This document shows, one piece after another, positions 1-7,662 of a stretch of DNA of 64,000 bases; position 1 is the stretch's first letter, and every line of letters begins with the position of its first letter. The notes under the pieces are model-generated. The model was given only the letters and a program-made list of their open reading frames with translations. It was not told where the DNA came from and did no database searches. The position numbers were made by a program, and so were the translations under genes. Source of the stretch: Amarobacillus sp046328225 (GTDB lineage: Bacteria; Chloroflexota; Dehalococcoidia; Tepidiformales; Tepidiformaceae); NCBI GenBank assembly GCA_046328225.1, contig JAXLWZ010000002.1:1-64000 (forward strand), given 5' to 3'.

Positions 1-250
1 CCGGCCACGCCAGCGGATGCCCGCGCAGCGCGAGCACCACCACCAGCGCCGGGAATACCCCGTTCAGCACCAGCAGCGCGATGCCCGGCACCAGGTAGGA
101 ATCGAACGGCGTGCCGTCGAGCAGCGTCATGTCGACGTTGTCCCCGCCGTTGCGATCGCCGATGAGCGCCCAGGCGCCCGCGAACGCCCCGATCGCGAGA
201 AACGCCTCGAGCGCGAGAATGAGCCGTTCGAGCGGCCGCGTGTGGCGCAT
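1..250 (-). CDS. Membrane protein, C-terminus outside window
   Basis: Only the first 83 codons are present because the frame runs off the left edge. Two hydrophobic stretches (about residues 9-29 and 54-75) are separated by a polar loop containing GDRNGGDNVD, so this is an integral membrane protein; I do not recognise the family. The start is decided by the ribosome-binding site: GGAGG (minus strand, 263-259) lies only 2 nt before an ATG at 256 but 8 nt before the in-frame ATG at 250, so the second is preferred. It is transcribed divergently from the matrixin-like gene at 431. Confidence 0.6.
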   Translation of the reverse strand, partial: MRHTRPLERLILALEAFLAIGAFAGAWALIGDRNGGDNVDMTLLDGTPFDSYLVPGIALLVLNGVFPALVVVLALRGHPLAWP

Positions 251-430
251 GCCCATCACCTCCGCACCGGATCAGCCTCAGCGTCGCGCCGCGCGGGCTC
301 GCCGGGATCGTCCGGCCGGTCCCCGGGGCGGGGCACCAACGGCGCCTTTCCCGCGCGCTTGCGGCTTGCGGACGAGCCGCCACGATGGGGTCACTCGCCC
401 GGGCGGGAGATACGACAGGGGACGTCCCTC

Positions 431-1264
431 ATGCGATGGTTCAGTGCGGTCGTGGCGGTGGCGGCGCTCTTTGCGGCGCTCTTCGGCATCTTCGGCGGCG
501 CCCAGGCCTCGCCCGGCACGGCCGCGAACGCCGATGGCCTCCTCCCCGGCGAAGTCCTCGAACGCGCCGAGTTCGCCCTCTTCGATGCCCGCTCCGCCCC
601 CGAGGGCACCGTGCTCGCCGGGGCGCCGGACCTCGCGGCTTTCACCGCCACCGGCCGCTGGGCCGATTCCGCCCTCCCCGTCCCCGTGCGCTACGTCTTC
701 GCGACCGACCCGAAGGAGATCTCGGCGTTCGGCTCGCTCCTCTGGGCGCTCCGCCGCTGGGAGGCTGTGGGCGGCCAGAAGCTGCGCGCGTCCTACGCGG
801 GCGCTTTCGCCACCGGCCCCGGCACCACCTGTACCGACCGCCAGCGCGACAACGTCAACACGGTCAGCTTTTCGAAGCTCGACCCGAAGCTGCTCGGCAC
901 GACCTGCGTCTTCTTCGCGAACGTCCCCGGCACGCAGACCCGCCGCATCCTCGAGTTCGACATGGAACTCACGACCGACGCGGCGTGGTCGGCCTCGGAG
1001 ACGACGCAGCCGAGCGCGTTCGACCTGCCGACGGTCGTCCTGCACGAGATGGGCCACGCCATCGGACTCGGGCACACGGCCGTGACCGGCACCGTCATGC
1101 AGGAAGCGCTCGCCCCGGGGACGCAGTTCCGCGTGCCCGCGCAGGACGACCGCGACGGGCTCATCTCCCTCTATGGCGACGCCGCCGCCCCCACGGTGAC
1201 GCCGATGGCGCTGCCGCCGGCCTCGTTCGCGACGCGCCGCCTGCCCGCGCTCGCGAGGGAGTAG
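431..1264 (+). CDS. Secreted matrixin-like zinc metalloprotease
   Basis: A 277-residue exported protease. Residues 1-28 form a signal peptide ending in GAQA. The zinc site HEMGHAIGLGH occupies residues 205-215 and fits HExxHxxGxxH; M223 in TVMQEAL is the Met-turn of metzincins, and YGD near the end resembles the matrixin domain terminus. This places it in the M10/M12-like metzincin clan. There is no obvious propeptide cysteine switch, so it is probably simpler than eukaryotic MMPs. The frame is open far upstream, but only the ATG at 431 precedes a signal peptide; a weak AGGGGA lies 5-10 nt before it. Substrate unknown; extracellular peptide hydrolysis is inferred. Confidence 0.8.
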   Translation: MRWFSAVVAVAALFAALFGIFGGAQASPGTAANADGLLPGEVLERAEFALFDARSAPEGTVLAGAPDLAAFTATGRWADSALPVPVRYVFATDPKEISAFGSLLWALRRWEAVGGQKLRASYAGAFATGPGTTCTDRQRDNVNTVSFSKLDPKLLGTTCVFFANVPGTQTRRILEFDMELTTDAAWSASETTQPSAFDLPTVVLHEMGHAIGLGHTAVTGTVMQEALAPGTQFRVPAQDDRDGLISLYGDAAAPTVTPMALPPASFATRRLPALARE

Positions 1265-1268
1265 GTCA

Positions 1269-1289
1269 GTTCCCAGTTCCCGGTTCCCA
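1269..1289. repeat. Heptanucleotide tandem repeat (GTTCCCA x3)
   Basis: Three head-to-tail 7-mers, GTTCCCA-GTTCCCG-GTTCCCA, start 5 nt after the protease stop codon. A related pair in inverse orientation (CTGGGAG-CTGGGAA) lies near 61838-61851, and other 7-bp arrays are at 50272-50333. Confidence 0.75.
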
Positions 1290-1325
1290 GGGGGCGGCCC
1301 CGGGGGGAAAAGTTGTCGAGACTGA

Positions 1326-1331
1326 TATCCT
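1326..1331 (+). promoter_or_regulatory. -10 box, leaderless start at 1339
   Basis: TATCCT ends 7 nt before the ATG at 1339, which has no Shine-Dalgarno. This spacing puts +1 on or next to the start codon. Confidence 0.5.
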
Positions 1332-1338
1332 TTGTCGC

Positions 1339-1536
1339 ATGGTTCGGTTCGTGATCGAAGTGGAAGAGTCGGCGGCCGAGGAAATTCGGGAGCGCGCGGC
1401 GGCGGCCGGGCTGGCGCCGGAGGTGTACATCGCCCGCCAGGTCGCGCCCGCGGGAGTCCTCGAAGGCCGCCTGCGCGCCATCGTCGAGGCCGACTTCGAA
1501 CGCTATCGCGACGCCTATCAGCGCCTCGCGTCCTGA
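1339..1536 (+). CDS. Small ribbon-helix-helix-like protein
   Basis: A 65-residue protein: a beta-strand-like start (VRFVIEVEE), an amphipathic helix (SAAEEIRERAAAAG), a turn and a second helix (APEVYIARQVA), then a charged tail. This order is typical of ribbon-helix-helix antitoxin or repressor folds, but no signature residue proves it. No toxin-like partner is adjacent; the next gene is a DUF402 protein 49 nt away. The ATG at 1339 follows a TATCCT box by 7 nt and lacks a Shine-Dalgarno, consistent with a leaderless start. A DNA-binding role is only an inference. Confidence 0.55.
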   Translation: MVRFVIEVEESAAEEIRERAAAAGLAPEVYIARQVAPAGVLEGRLRAIVEADFERYRDAYQRLAS

Positions 1537-1585
1537 ACCAGCACAAGCCCTTGCGCGGCGCGACGTCGCCCGCGAAAGTCCTTGC

Positions 1586-2215
1586 GTGCCACCCTTCGAA
1601 TACCACTACCTGCGCCGCCTCGCCGATGGCCGCCGCCTCGTCACCGTCCACACCGGCGATGTCGTCGTCCGGCGCGATGATGCGGTGGCGCTCGTGGTCG
1701 ATTGCTCGTGGACGCGGCCCGGGGGGCACATCGAAGCCCACCTCCTGAGCCGTTCCGGAGAGCCCGTGCGCGAGCCCGTGCTCGTGGCCGGCGCGCGCCT
1801 CTGGCTCTGGCGCGAACGCCCCTGGCGCATGTTCGAACTCTTCGACCCCGCGGGCGCGCACGCCGGCTACCGCATCGATTTCACCTCCACCCTCGCGCGC
1901 ACCGGTGGCGTCCACCACCAGGTCGACCTCTACCTCGACCTCTTCATCGACCCCATGGGCGGCCGCTGGCTCGTGGAGGACGACGAGGAGCTCGATGAGG
2001 CCGTGGCCCTCGGCTGGATCACCACTGACGAGGCGGAGCGGCTGCGCGCGGCCTGTCGCGAACTCCTCGGCTGGCTTGAGGACGGCGAATGGCAGGCCCG
2101 CCTCGCCGGGCTCTGTGGCGAACCGTTCGACCTGGCGGCGCTCCCGGCGGCGTTCTCGTTCACGGATTCGGACGGCAACGCGCCTGTCCCGCCGCCCTGG
2201 ATCGGCCCGGAGTAG
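1586..2215 (+). CDS. DUF402 domain protein (FomD-like)
   Basis: A 209-residue cytosolic protein. The central part (about 90-160) contains YRIDF, then VDLYLDLFIDPMGG, then an acidic EDDEELDEAVALGWIT stretch, the pattern of the DUF402 family, whose characterised members are metal-dependent nucleoside phosphate or fosfomycin-pathway hydrolases such as FomD. The acidic residues would bind divalent metal. Start is a GTG at 1586; no strong Shine-Dalgarno is visible. It converges on the terminase gene with 1 nt between stop codons. The exact substrate is unknown. Confidence 0.7.
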   Translation: MPPFEYHYLRRLADGRRLVTVHTGDVVVRRDDAVALVVDCSWTRPGGHIEAHLLSRSGEPVREPVLVAGARLWLWRERPWRMFELFDPAGAHAGYRIDFTSTLARTGGVHHQVDLYLDLFIDPMGGRWLVEDDEELDEAVALGWITTDEAERLRAACRELLGWLEDGEWQARLAGLCGEPFDLAALPAAFSFTDSDGNAPVPPPWIGPE

Positions 2216-2216
2216 G

Positions 2217-3569
2217 TCACTCGCGCGAGCGGCCAGTGGCGCGGCGGCCCGGCCCGGCGGCTTCGGCAGCATGCAGGCAGAGCGCGAGGCTCGCGACGTG
2301 GTCATCGTGGCCCCGTTCGTTGCCCCAGCGCAGCCCGCCGCCGGCGGTGAATTCGCCGCCGCAGTCCGCAAGCTCGGCGCGAACGGCCGCGGCCTCGGGC
2401 GAGCCATCGTCCGCGTGGAGGAGCAGGCGGCCCGTCTCGATGGCGGCGATGAGCGCGAACCCGAGCGCCGCCTTCGATGCCGCGGTGAAGGCGAACGGTG
2501 CCACCCTCGGCCCCACCGATTCCGCCAGCCGCGCCGCGATCGGTCCCCCCAGCCCGGTGGCATCGACCACGAGCCGTTCGAGCCGCCAGCCGCGGGCGAG
2601 GGCCGCCACCTCGGTCGTGAGGCGCGCGTAGGCGGCGGAGCGCCACGCCACCTGCCGGACGATTTCGCAGCGCCCACCCGAGGCGACGCGCGCGATCGTG
2701 AGGACGGAGGCATCCGCCCGCGCACCTTCGCCCGCGCAATCGAGCCCGCCCACGTATCGTTCGCCCGCGGCCGGGGAGTGCAGACCCGGATGCGTGCCTT
2801 CGATCCGCGCGAGCTGCGCCGGCGTGAGCAGCCTTCCCGCCGCCTCGACCGTCCGCAGTTCGTACTGGCTGAGGTAGAGCGGATGGCCCGCGCCCAGGCG
2901 GCCGCGCTCGTGCCGGACATACTCCCCGTACCCGGGGTTCGAACGTGCCACCTCCGGCCACGCGACCTCGTGATGCAGCGGCAGGAAGTCGCGGTAGGGC
3001 GTGCCGGGCTCGCGGGCATCGCGTGCGCGGTTCGCGGCCACGGCGCGGTCGAGCAGCGAGCGGCCATCCCAGGGCGTGCCGAACAGCACCGCCGGCGCGC
3101 CCGTCGAGGCCGCCATGGGCCGGAACTGGCGGTCGAACCAGGCGGCGTCGATCTCCTGGGCCTCGTCGGCGATGAGCGCGAGCGAGGCCGTGTGCCCGGC
3201 CACGTGCGCCTCGGGCGACGCGCTCAGGAAGGTCGCGCTCGCACGGCCGACGGTGATGGTGTTGCCGTTCAGCCGGGCCCGCGCGACCTCCCCCGCGAGC
3301 GCGTCCGTCGCGCTCAGGGTTCGCCGCACGCGGGCGATGCTGATCTCGGCCTGGGGCGACATCGTCGGCGCGCAGAGCACGATTGAGCCGCCCGCGCGGG
3401 CGTGGGCGCGCAGCAGGTAGGCCACGAGCACGGAGGCGAGCTCGTTCTTGCCGGCCTGGCGCGGGAAGAGCACGGTGAAGGTTTCGCCGCGGCGCCGCGC
3501 GATGCCCCGGGCCAGTGCCCCGAACACGCGCGCCTGGTAGGGCCGCAGCACCACGCTCGTTCCCGCCAT
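2217..3569 (-). CDS. terL: Phage-type terminase large subunit (TerL)
   Basis: A 450-residue complete TerL. The ATPase half has a Walker A-like PRQAGKNE (36-43, K41), Walker B ALIADE (131-136, D135/E136) and a coupling motif LFGTPWDG (162-169). The C-terminal RNase H-like nuclease shows acidic residues at D277 (GGLDCAG), D336 (VVDATG) and D422/D423 (GHDDH), the set expected to bind two metals. The enzyme normally pumps DNA into procapsids and cuts it. No small terminase, portal, protease or capsid gene is next to it; neighbours are DUF402 and VOC genes. The only other virion genes in the window are at 46-50.5 kb. Codon use looks like the host. Start ATG with GAGG 7-8 nt upstream. Remnant, domesticated gene or gene-transfer-agent part cannot be distinguished here. 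Confidence 0.8.
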   Translation of the reverse strand: MAGTSVVLRPYQARVFGALARGIARRRGETFTVLFPRQAGKNELASVLVAYLLRAHARAGGSIVLCAPTMSPQAEISIARVRRTLSATDALAGEVARARLNGNTITVGRASATFLSASPEAHVAGHTASLALIADEAQEIDAAWFDRQFRPMAASTGAPAVLFGTPWDGRSLLDRAVAANRARDAREPGTPYRDFLPLHHEVAWPEVARSNPGYGEYVRHERGRLGAGHPLYLSQYELRTVEAAGRLLTPAQLARIEGTHPGLHSPAAGERYVGGLDCAGEGARADASVLTIARVASGGRCEIVRQVAWRSAAYARLTTEVAALARGWRLERLVVDATGLGGPIAARLAESVGPRVAPFAFTAASKAALGFALIAAIETGRLLLHADDGSPEAAAVRAELADCGGEFTAGGGLRWGNERGHDDHVASLALCLHAAEAAGPGRRATGRSRE

Positions 3570-3624
3570 CGTTCGAGCCTCACGCCCGCGCGGCGGATCT
3601 GGAACGGGGCGGCGACAGGCGGGC

Positions 3625-4026
3625 CTATCCCTCCTGCAGGATCTCCAGGGTGTAGCCGTCCGGGTCCTGGCACATCGCGATGGTGGCGTTCGAAACCGCG
3701 CTCTTCGCCGGCTCGCGCGTCACCTTGCAGCCATCGGCGCGGATGCGTTCGGTGAAGGCGCGCGTGTCCTCCACCTGGAGCACGAGCTTCACGCCGTTCT
3801 CGCGCGGGGTGTGGTCCCCATCGTCGAGCCAGCGCATGAGCACGATCCGCGAGCCGCGTTCGAAGCCCTGCGCGGCGTACCCCACGATCACCTCCTTGAG
3901 GTACGGCAGTTCGATGACGCGCAGCTGCTGCATGCCGATGACGCGCGTGTAGAAGTCCACCGAGCGGTCCAGGTCGCGGACGCTGATGCCGACGGTGCGA
4001 AGGATGGTGGTATCGGGGACGGGCAT
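3625..4026 (-). CDS. VOC superfamily protein (glyoxalase-like)
   Basis: A 133-residue protein with two beta-alpha-beta-beta-beta modules: the N-terminal half contains GISVRDLDRSVDFYTRVIGM and the C-terminal half ends in DPDGYTLEILQ, where the glutamate is the usual metal ligand of glyoxalase I, dioxygenase and related vicinal-oxygen-chelate proteins. A lactoylglutathione lyase-type role is plausible, but VOC substrates cannot be read from sequence. Start ATG follows GAGGAG with 4-5 nt spacing. It lies upstream of the terminase on the same strand with a 55-nt gap and no obvious link. Confidence 0.75.
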   Translation of the reverse strand: MPVPDTTILRTVGISVRDLDRSVDFYTRVIGMQQLRVIELPYLKEVIVGYAAQGFERGSRIVLMRWLDDGDHTPRENGVKLVLQVEDTRAFTERIRADGCKVTREPAKSAVSNATIAMCQDPDGYTLEILQEG

Positions 4027-4199
4027 GGTGCTCCTCGTGCGCTCATGGCTGGCGCGGGCGCAATCCTACGCGAGGCGGCCGCGACCGTGTGGCTGATCAA
4101 CGTCCGGGATGGCAGTGCGCGGATGGCTCTGGCATGGCGCCGCAGCACCTCATGCGTCCTGCTCGCGCCGCCGCCGCCCCCGCTTGAAGAACCGTCAAA

Positions 4200-4233
4200 G
4201 GCGGGAAGGGCGCCGGAAAGATGGCTTCCCGCC
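4200..4233 (+). other. Stem-loop in 5' region of surface-protein gene
   Basis: A perfect 9-bp stem (GGCGGGAAG with CTTCCCGCC) closes a 16-nt loop about 90 nt upstream of the ATG at 4322. The 295-nt gap 4027-4321 has no convincing gene; it also holds two copies of GCCCCGGGG (4237-4245 and 4276-4284) able to pair with each other. A structured leader is possible, but I could not match a known riboswitch. Confidence 0.35.
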
Positions 4234-4321
4234 GCGCCCCGGGGCCGCACTATGGATTTTCAGCGCGCGCTTTGAGCCCCGGGGACACCACGAGCGGTCT
4301 CACCGAAAGGGAACGGACACG

Positions 4322-5737
4322 ATGCAATCGAAGAACCATGCCGCACGATTGCGGCTTGTATTGGCGGCGCCTGCCGCGGTGGGCGCCGTGCTCATCGCCT
4401 CGGCCGTCCAGGCCCAGTCCCCCATCGATACCCCCTCGGGCACCTCGAGCCCGATGGGCACGCCCGCCGCGGGCGGCACCAGCGCGGCCGGCGGCGACAT
4501 GTTTAGCGGCGCCTTCATGGCCGCGAACGGCTCCGGCGTGTCGGGTACGGCGTCGCTCGCGATCTCGGGCGGCGAACTCACCATTGATGTCAACGCCTCC
4601 GGGCTCGAACCCGAGACGCGCCACGAGATGCACATCCATCTCGGCCCGACCTGTCCGGGCGAACCGCCCGGCGGCAGCGGCTCCAGCACGAGCGGCTCGA
4701 GCACGACGAGCCCGAACTCCAGTCCCAGCGGCGCCAGTACGACGAGCCCGGGCTCCAGCGCCACGGCGACGGGCACGGCCGGTTCTGGCTCCAGCTCCAG
4801 CGCGAACGCCGCCGACACCAACAAGGACGGCTACGTCGACATCACCGAGGCGATGAAGGCCGGGGGCAACGTCCTCGTCCCGCTCGATGACGACCCCTCG
4901 AACCAGGACGAGGACATTTTCCCGCGCAGCGACAGCAGCGGGCGCATCACCTACCACGAATCGGTCGCCCTCGACGACCTCCTGACGGCCATCGCCGGCA
5001 CCGACGACGACCTCACCGACAACCTGGGCACGATCAGCAGCGGCAACGCCGACTGGGCCTCGTACGTGGTCGAAATCCACGGCGTCGCGGACAACATGAC
5101 GCTCCCGGACACGGTCGCGACCGAGCCCGGCAAGTCGAAGCAGGAGACCCTGCCGGTCGCCTGCGCGAACCTCGAGGCGGGCAGTGGCGCGGCCAGGGGT
5201 ACCCCGGCAGGCAGCGCGACGGGCAGCCCGGTCGCGAACGCCACGGCCGCCGGCGGCAGCGGCTCAAGCACCTTCGGCAACGGCTCCACGGGCGGCACCC
5301 CGGCGAGCGGTGCGACGAGCAGCCCGGTCGCGAACGCCACGGCCGCGGGCGGCAGCGGCTCCAGTACCTTCGGCAACGGCTCCACGGGCGGAACCGGCAC
5401 AGCCGGCAGCGGCGCGGGCTCCACGTCCTCGCCTTCAGCCAGCAGCACGAGCGGCGCCCAGTCCGCCGCCACCGCGACGGCGACCGGCACCTCAGGCGCC
5501 GCGACGGCGACATCCTCGCCCGCGGCCGGGAGCACGAGCGGCGCGCAGTCCGCGGCCAGCGCAACGCCTTCGAGCACGAACGCCGTGGGCGCGGCGGGTT
5601 CGGGTGCGAATCCCACGGCGCCGGACTCGGGCACGGGACTCGCCTCCACGGAGGGCACGAACCCGATGATCGCCCTCGGGGCCGCGTTCATGGCCGCGAG
5701 CCTTGGCCTCCTCGGCCTTTCGTACCGCCGCCGGTAA
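4322..5737 (+). CDS. Secreted low-complexity surface protein with C-terminal anchor
   Basis: A 471-residue exported protein. Signal peptide 1-31 ends at AVQA. Residues 60-115 resemble a CHRD/SOD-like module with HEMHIHLG at 101-108. A Ser/Gly/Thr linker follows, then an EF-hand-like acidic loop DTNKDGYVD (165-173) in a region of roughly 120 residues. The last 200 residues are Ala/Gly/Ser/Thr repeats, including a 32-residue tandem duplication. The C-terminus has PDSGTG, a hydrophobic helix (about 446-466) and RRR, laid out like a sortase or membrane-anchoring signal. Start ATG follows GAAAGGGAACG. A strong hairpin terminator follows the gene. The function is unknown; calcium binding and a cell-surface location are inferred. 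Confidence 0.65.
   Translation: MQSKNHAARLRLVLAAPAAVGAVLIASAVQAQSPIDTPSGTSSPMGTPAAGGTSAAGGDMFSGAFMAANGSGVSGTASLAISGGELTIDVNASGLEPETRHEMHIHLGPTCPGEPPGGSGSSTSGSSTTSPNSSPSGASTTSPGSSATATGTAGSGSSSSANAADTNKDGYVDITEAMKAGGNVLVPLDDDPSNQDEDIFPRSDSSGRITYHESVALDDLLTAIAGTDDDLTDNLGTISSGNADWASYVVEIHGVADNMTLPDTVATEPGKSKQETLPVACANLEAGSGAARGTPAGSATGSPVANATAAGGSGSSTFGNGSTGGTPASGATSSPVANATAAGGSGSSTFGNGSTGGTGTAGSGAGSTSSPSASSTSGAQSAATATATGTSGAATATSSPAAGSTSGAQSAASATPSSTNAVGAAGSGANPTAPDSGTGLASTEGTNPMIALGAAFMAASLGLLGLSYRRR
5225..5391 (+). repeat. 96-bp direct repeat inside surface-protein gene
   Basis: Two copies with period 96 bp (starts at 5225 and 5321) encode nearly the same 32 residues, including SPVANATAAGG and STFGNGSTGG. 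Only a few synonymous changes separate the copies, so the duplication is recent or homogenised. It keeps the reading frame and may vary in copy number. Confidence 0.8.
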
Positions 5738-5760
5738 CCACGGACATCTCCGGCGCACCC

Positions 5761-5799
5761 CACCAGGAAGGGCCGGCAGCCAGCCGGCCCTTCCTGGTG
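5761..5799 (+). terminator. Hairpin terminator after surface-protein gene
   Basis: A perfect 17-bp inverted repeat (arms 5761-5777 and 5783-5799) closes a 5-nt loop, 24 nt after the stop at 5737. The T tract is weak, but stem length and position fit a transcription end. Confidence 0.75.
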
Positions 5800-5857
5800 T
5801 CTCACCCATCGCGAGGCGACAGCCGCACCTTCCTTCCCTTATTCGCCTTCGTTTCCG

Positions 5858-5863
5858 TAGGAT
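5858..5863 (+). promoter_or_regulatory. -10 box, leaderless start at 5872
   Basis: TAGGAT ends 8 nt before ATG 5872 with no Shine-Dalgarno between. Confidence 0.45.
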
Positions 5864-5871
5864 GCGCGGCC

Positions 5872-7146
5872 ATGAGCAGCGAGGCCGAAGCCCTCCCCGT
5901 CCACGCGCCCGCCGGGGCGCTCGGCGCCGCGCACGAATCGCGCAATCCCTTCCGCGTGCGCGGCTACGTGTTCTGGCTGGTGGCCTCCGTGCTCGCGGGA
6001 ACGGGCGTCGGCATCCAGGCCGTGACCGTCCCCCTCTTCGTCCGCGACCGCGTCTCCGAGGACCATCGCGCGCTCGCCATCGCCGCCGTGCTCGTCTGCC
6101 AGAACGCCCCCGCGGCGATCTTCGCCCTCGTCGGCGGCGTCGTCGCCGACCGCGTCGAACGACGCCGCATCCTCATTCGCACCTACGCGGTGGCGGCGCT
6201 GGTCTCGGTTGGCTATGTGGTGCTTTCGAGCAGCGAAACGCGCTGGATCTGGCCTGCCTTCCTGCTGAGCGCGATCGTCGGCTCGGCCGGCGCGTTCACG
6301 AACCCGGCGCGCCAGAGCATGGTCCCCCAGATCGTCTCGCGGGCGATGATCCAGAACGCCGCCATCTTCGGGACGATGGCGTTCATGGCGACGCTCCAGT
6401 TCGCGGGCCCCGCGCTCGGCGGCGTGCTCGTCGATGGGCCGGGGCTGTCGTTCGCCTTCGCGATGGAGGTGGCACTGCTCGGCGCGGCCGCATTGCTCTT
6501 TTCGCGAATCGCCACGGACCGCCCGGTGCCGACAGGCCGCACCGTCTTCCGCGACCTCGCCGATGGCATTCGCTACATCCGCGGCCAGCGTACCATCCTC
6601 TCCATGATCGCCCTCGGCGCCCTCCCCGGGATGCTGCTCATGGGCCCGCTGACCGTGAACCTCCCGATCTTCGTGCCCGATGAGCTGCACCGCGGCGATA
6701 AGTTCATCGGGCTGCTCTTCGGCTCCATGGGGCTGGGCATCGTGCTCGGCTCGACCGTGCTTGCGAGCTACCGGTTCAACCGCCGGGGGGCCCTCGTGCT
6801 GCTCTCGATCGTCTTCGGCGGCGCGCTCATCGCGCTCTTTTCGGCGAGCCCGACCGTGTGGATGGCGATGCCGGTCATGGTCGTGATGGGCGCGACCGGC
6901 CCCGCGATCTTCATCAACTTCGTCGTCGCCCTCATCCAGGAGAACACCGACCCGCGCATGATGGGCCGCGTGATGAGCGTGTACGGCCTCTCGTTCACGT
7001 CGTCGCTGCCGATCGGGTACGGGCAGGCGGCGCTGACCTCGACGCTCTTCGGGCCGCGCGTTTCGCTGACGATCAGCGGGCTCGTGTGCCTGTGCATCGG
7101 TGTGGCCTGCGTCAGCCTGATGCGCGGCGTACGACGGCTGAACTGA
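5872..7146 (+). CDS. MFS transporter, drug-exporter type
   Basis: A 424-residue integral membrane protein with about 12 predicted helices. A conserved loop after helix 2 (GGVVADRVERRR) is the MFS A-motif, and the AFTNPARQSMVPQIV region after helix 4 is typical of the MFS_3/EntS-like exporters (enterobactin, macrolide and other efflux). Substrate is not predictable. The frame is open 25 codons further upstream, but ATG 5872 follows a TAGGAT box by 8 nt and gives the usual hydrophilic N-terminus. It is bounded upstream by the hairpin at 5761-5799, so it is transcribed separately. Confidence 0.8.
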   Translation: MSSEAEALPVHAPAGALGAAHESRNPFRVRGYVFWLVASVLAGTGVGIQAVTVPLFVRDRVSEDHRALAIAAVLVCQNAPAAIFALVGGVVADRVERRRILIRTYAVAALVSVGYVVLSSSETRWIWPAFLLSAIVGSAGAFTNPARQSMVPQIVSRAMIQNAAIFGTMAFMATLQFAGPALGGVLVDGPGLSFAFAMEVALLGAAALLFSRIATDRPVPTGRTVFRDLADGIRYIRGQRTILSMIALGALPGMLLMGPLTVNLPIFVPDELHRGDKFIGLLFGSMGLGIVLGSTVLASYRFNRRGALVLLSIVFGGALIALFSASPTVWMAMPVMVVMGATGPAIFINFVVALIQENTDPRMMGRVMSVYGLSFTSSLPIGYGQAALTSTLFGPRVSLTISGLVCLCIGVACVSLMRGVRRLN

Positions 7147-7149
7147 GGC

Positions 7150-7662
7150 TCAGGGGGCGAACGGTTCGCGCGCGCGCCGCACCGGCAGCGAAAGCCGGGG
7201 CATGAGCCGCACGCGAACGATGGCGCGCACGCCCCGGGCAGCCGGTTCGCCGCAGATGAGCCCGCCCGCGACCAGCAGCAGCGCGAGCCCGCCCGGCGGC
7301 ATCGCCACGCCGGAGATCATCAGTCGCAGCGCCAGCACCGCGCAGGCCGCCGCGGCGAGGTAGCCCCCGCTCCAGCCGTACAACCGGTGGCGCGGGTCCG
7401 CGACCGCGAGCACCGTGCGCCAGGCGGCGGCGATGGCCACGCCCAGGACGAGCATGCGCGCCGCCAGCAAGAGTCCGTGGCCGGCGGGCCCGAGCTCCAG
7501 AACCTGCAGCCTGCCCGCGAAGCCCACGAGCCCGAGCCCGGTGAACTCCGTCGCGGCGAGCGGCCCCGGGCCCGTGCCCCACGGGAGGAAGAAGGCGGCG
7601 AGCGCCAGCGGCCCGGCCAGCAGCCGTCCGTTGATGCGCCAGGCCGCCTTCAACACGTTCAC
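7150..7662 (-). CDS. Four-helix membrane protein of unknown function
   Basis: A 170-residue protein dominated by hydrophobic segments (about 13-30, 62-82, 96-112, 117-138) with a basic C-terminal tail containing several Arg. I do not recognise a family. The GTG start overlaps the stop of the upstream DUF3352 gene in a GTGA arrangement, so the two are translationally coupled and probably act together at the membrane. It converges on the MFS gene with 3 nt between. Confidence 0.6.
   Translation of the reverse strand: MNVLKAAWRINGRLLAGPLALAAFFLPWGTGPGPLAATEFTGLGLVGFAGRLQVLELGPAGHGLLLAARMLVLGVAIAAAWRTVLAVADPRHRLYGWSGGYLAAAACAVLALRLMISGVAMPPGGLALLLVAGGLICGEPAARGVRAIVRVRLMPRLSLPVRRAREPFAP

Noticed and set aside
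1339..1536. Toxin-antitoxin module with the small RHH-like protein as antitoxin
   Set aside because: The next gene is a DUF402 protein, not a toxin fold, and the gap of 49 nt gives no coupling.
278..3067. Very long open frame on the minus strand (929 codons), and similar long frames such as 56486-58132 minus
   Set aside because: They are low-complexity Arg/Ala/Gly-rich shadows caused by high GC; they overlap well-supported genes and show no domains.
4183..4240. c-di-GMP-like riboswitch before the surface-protein gene
   Set aside because: A stem is present, but the conserved core blocks and tetraloop arrangement were not found.
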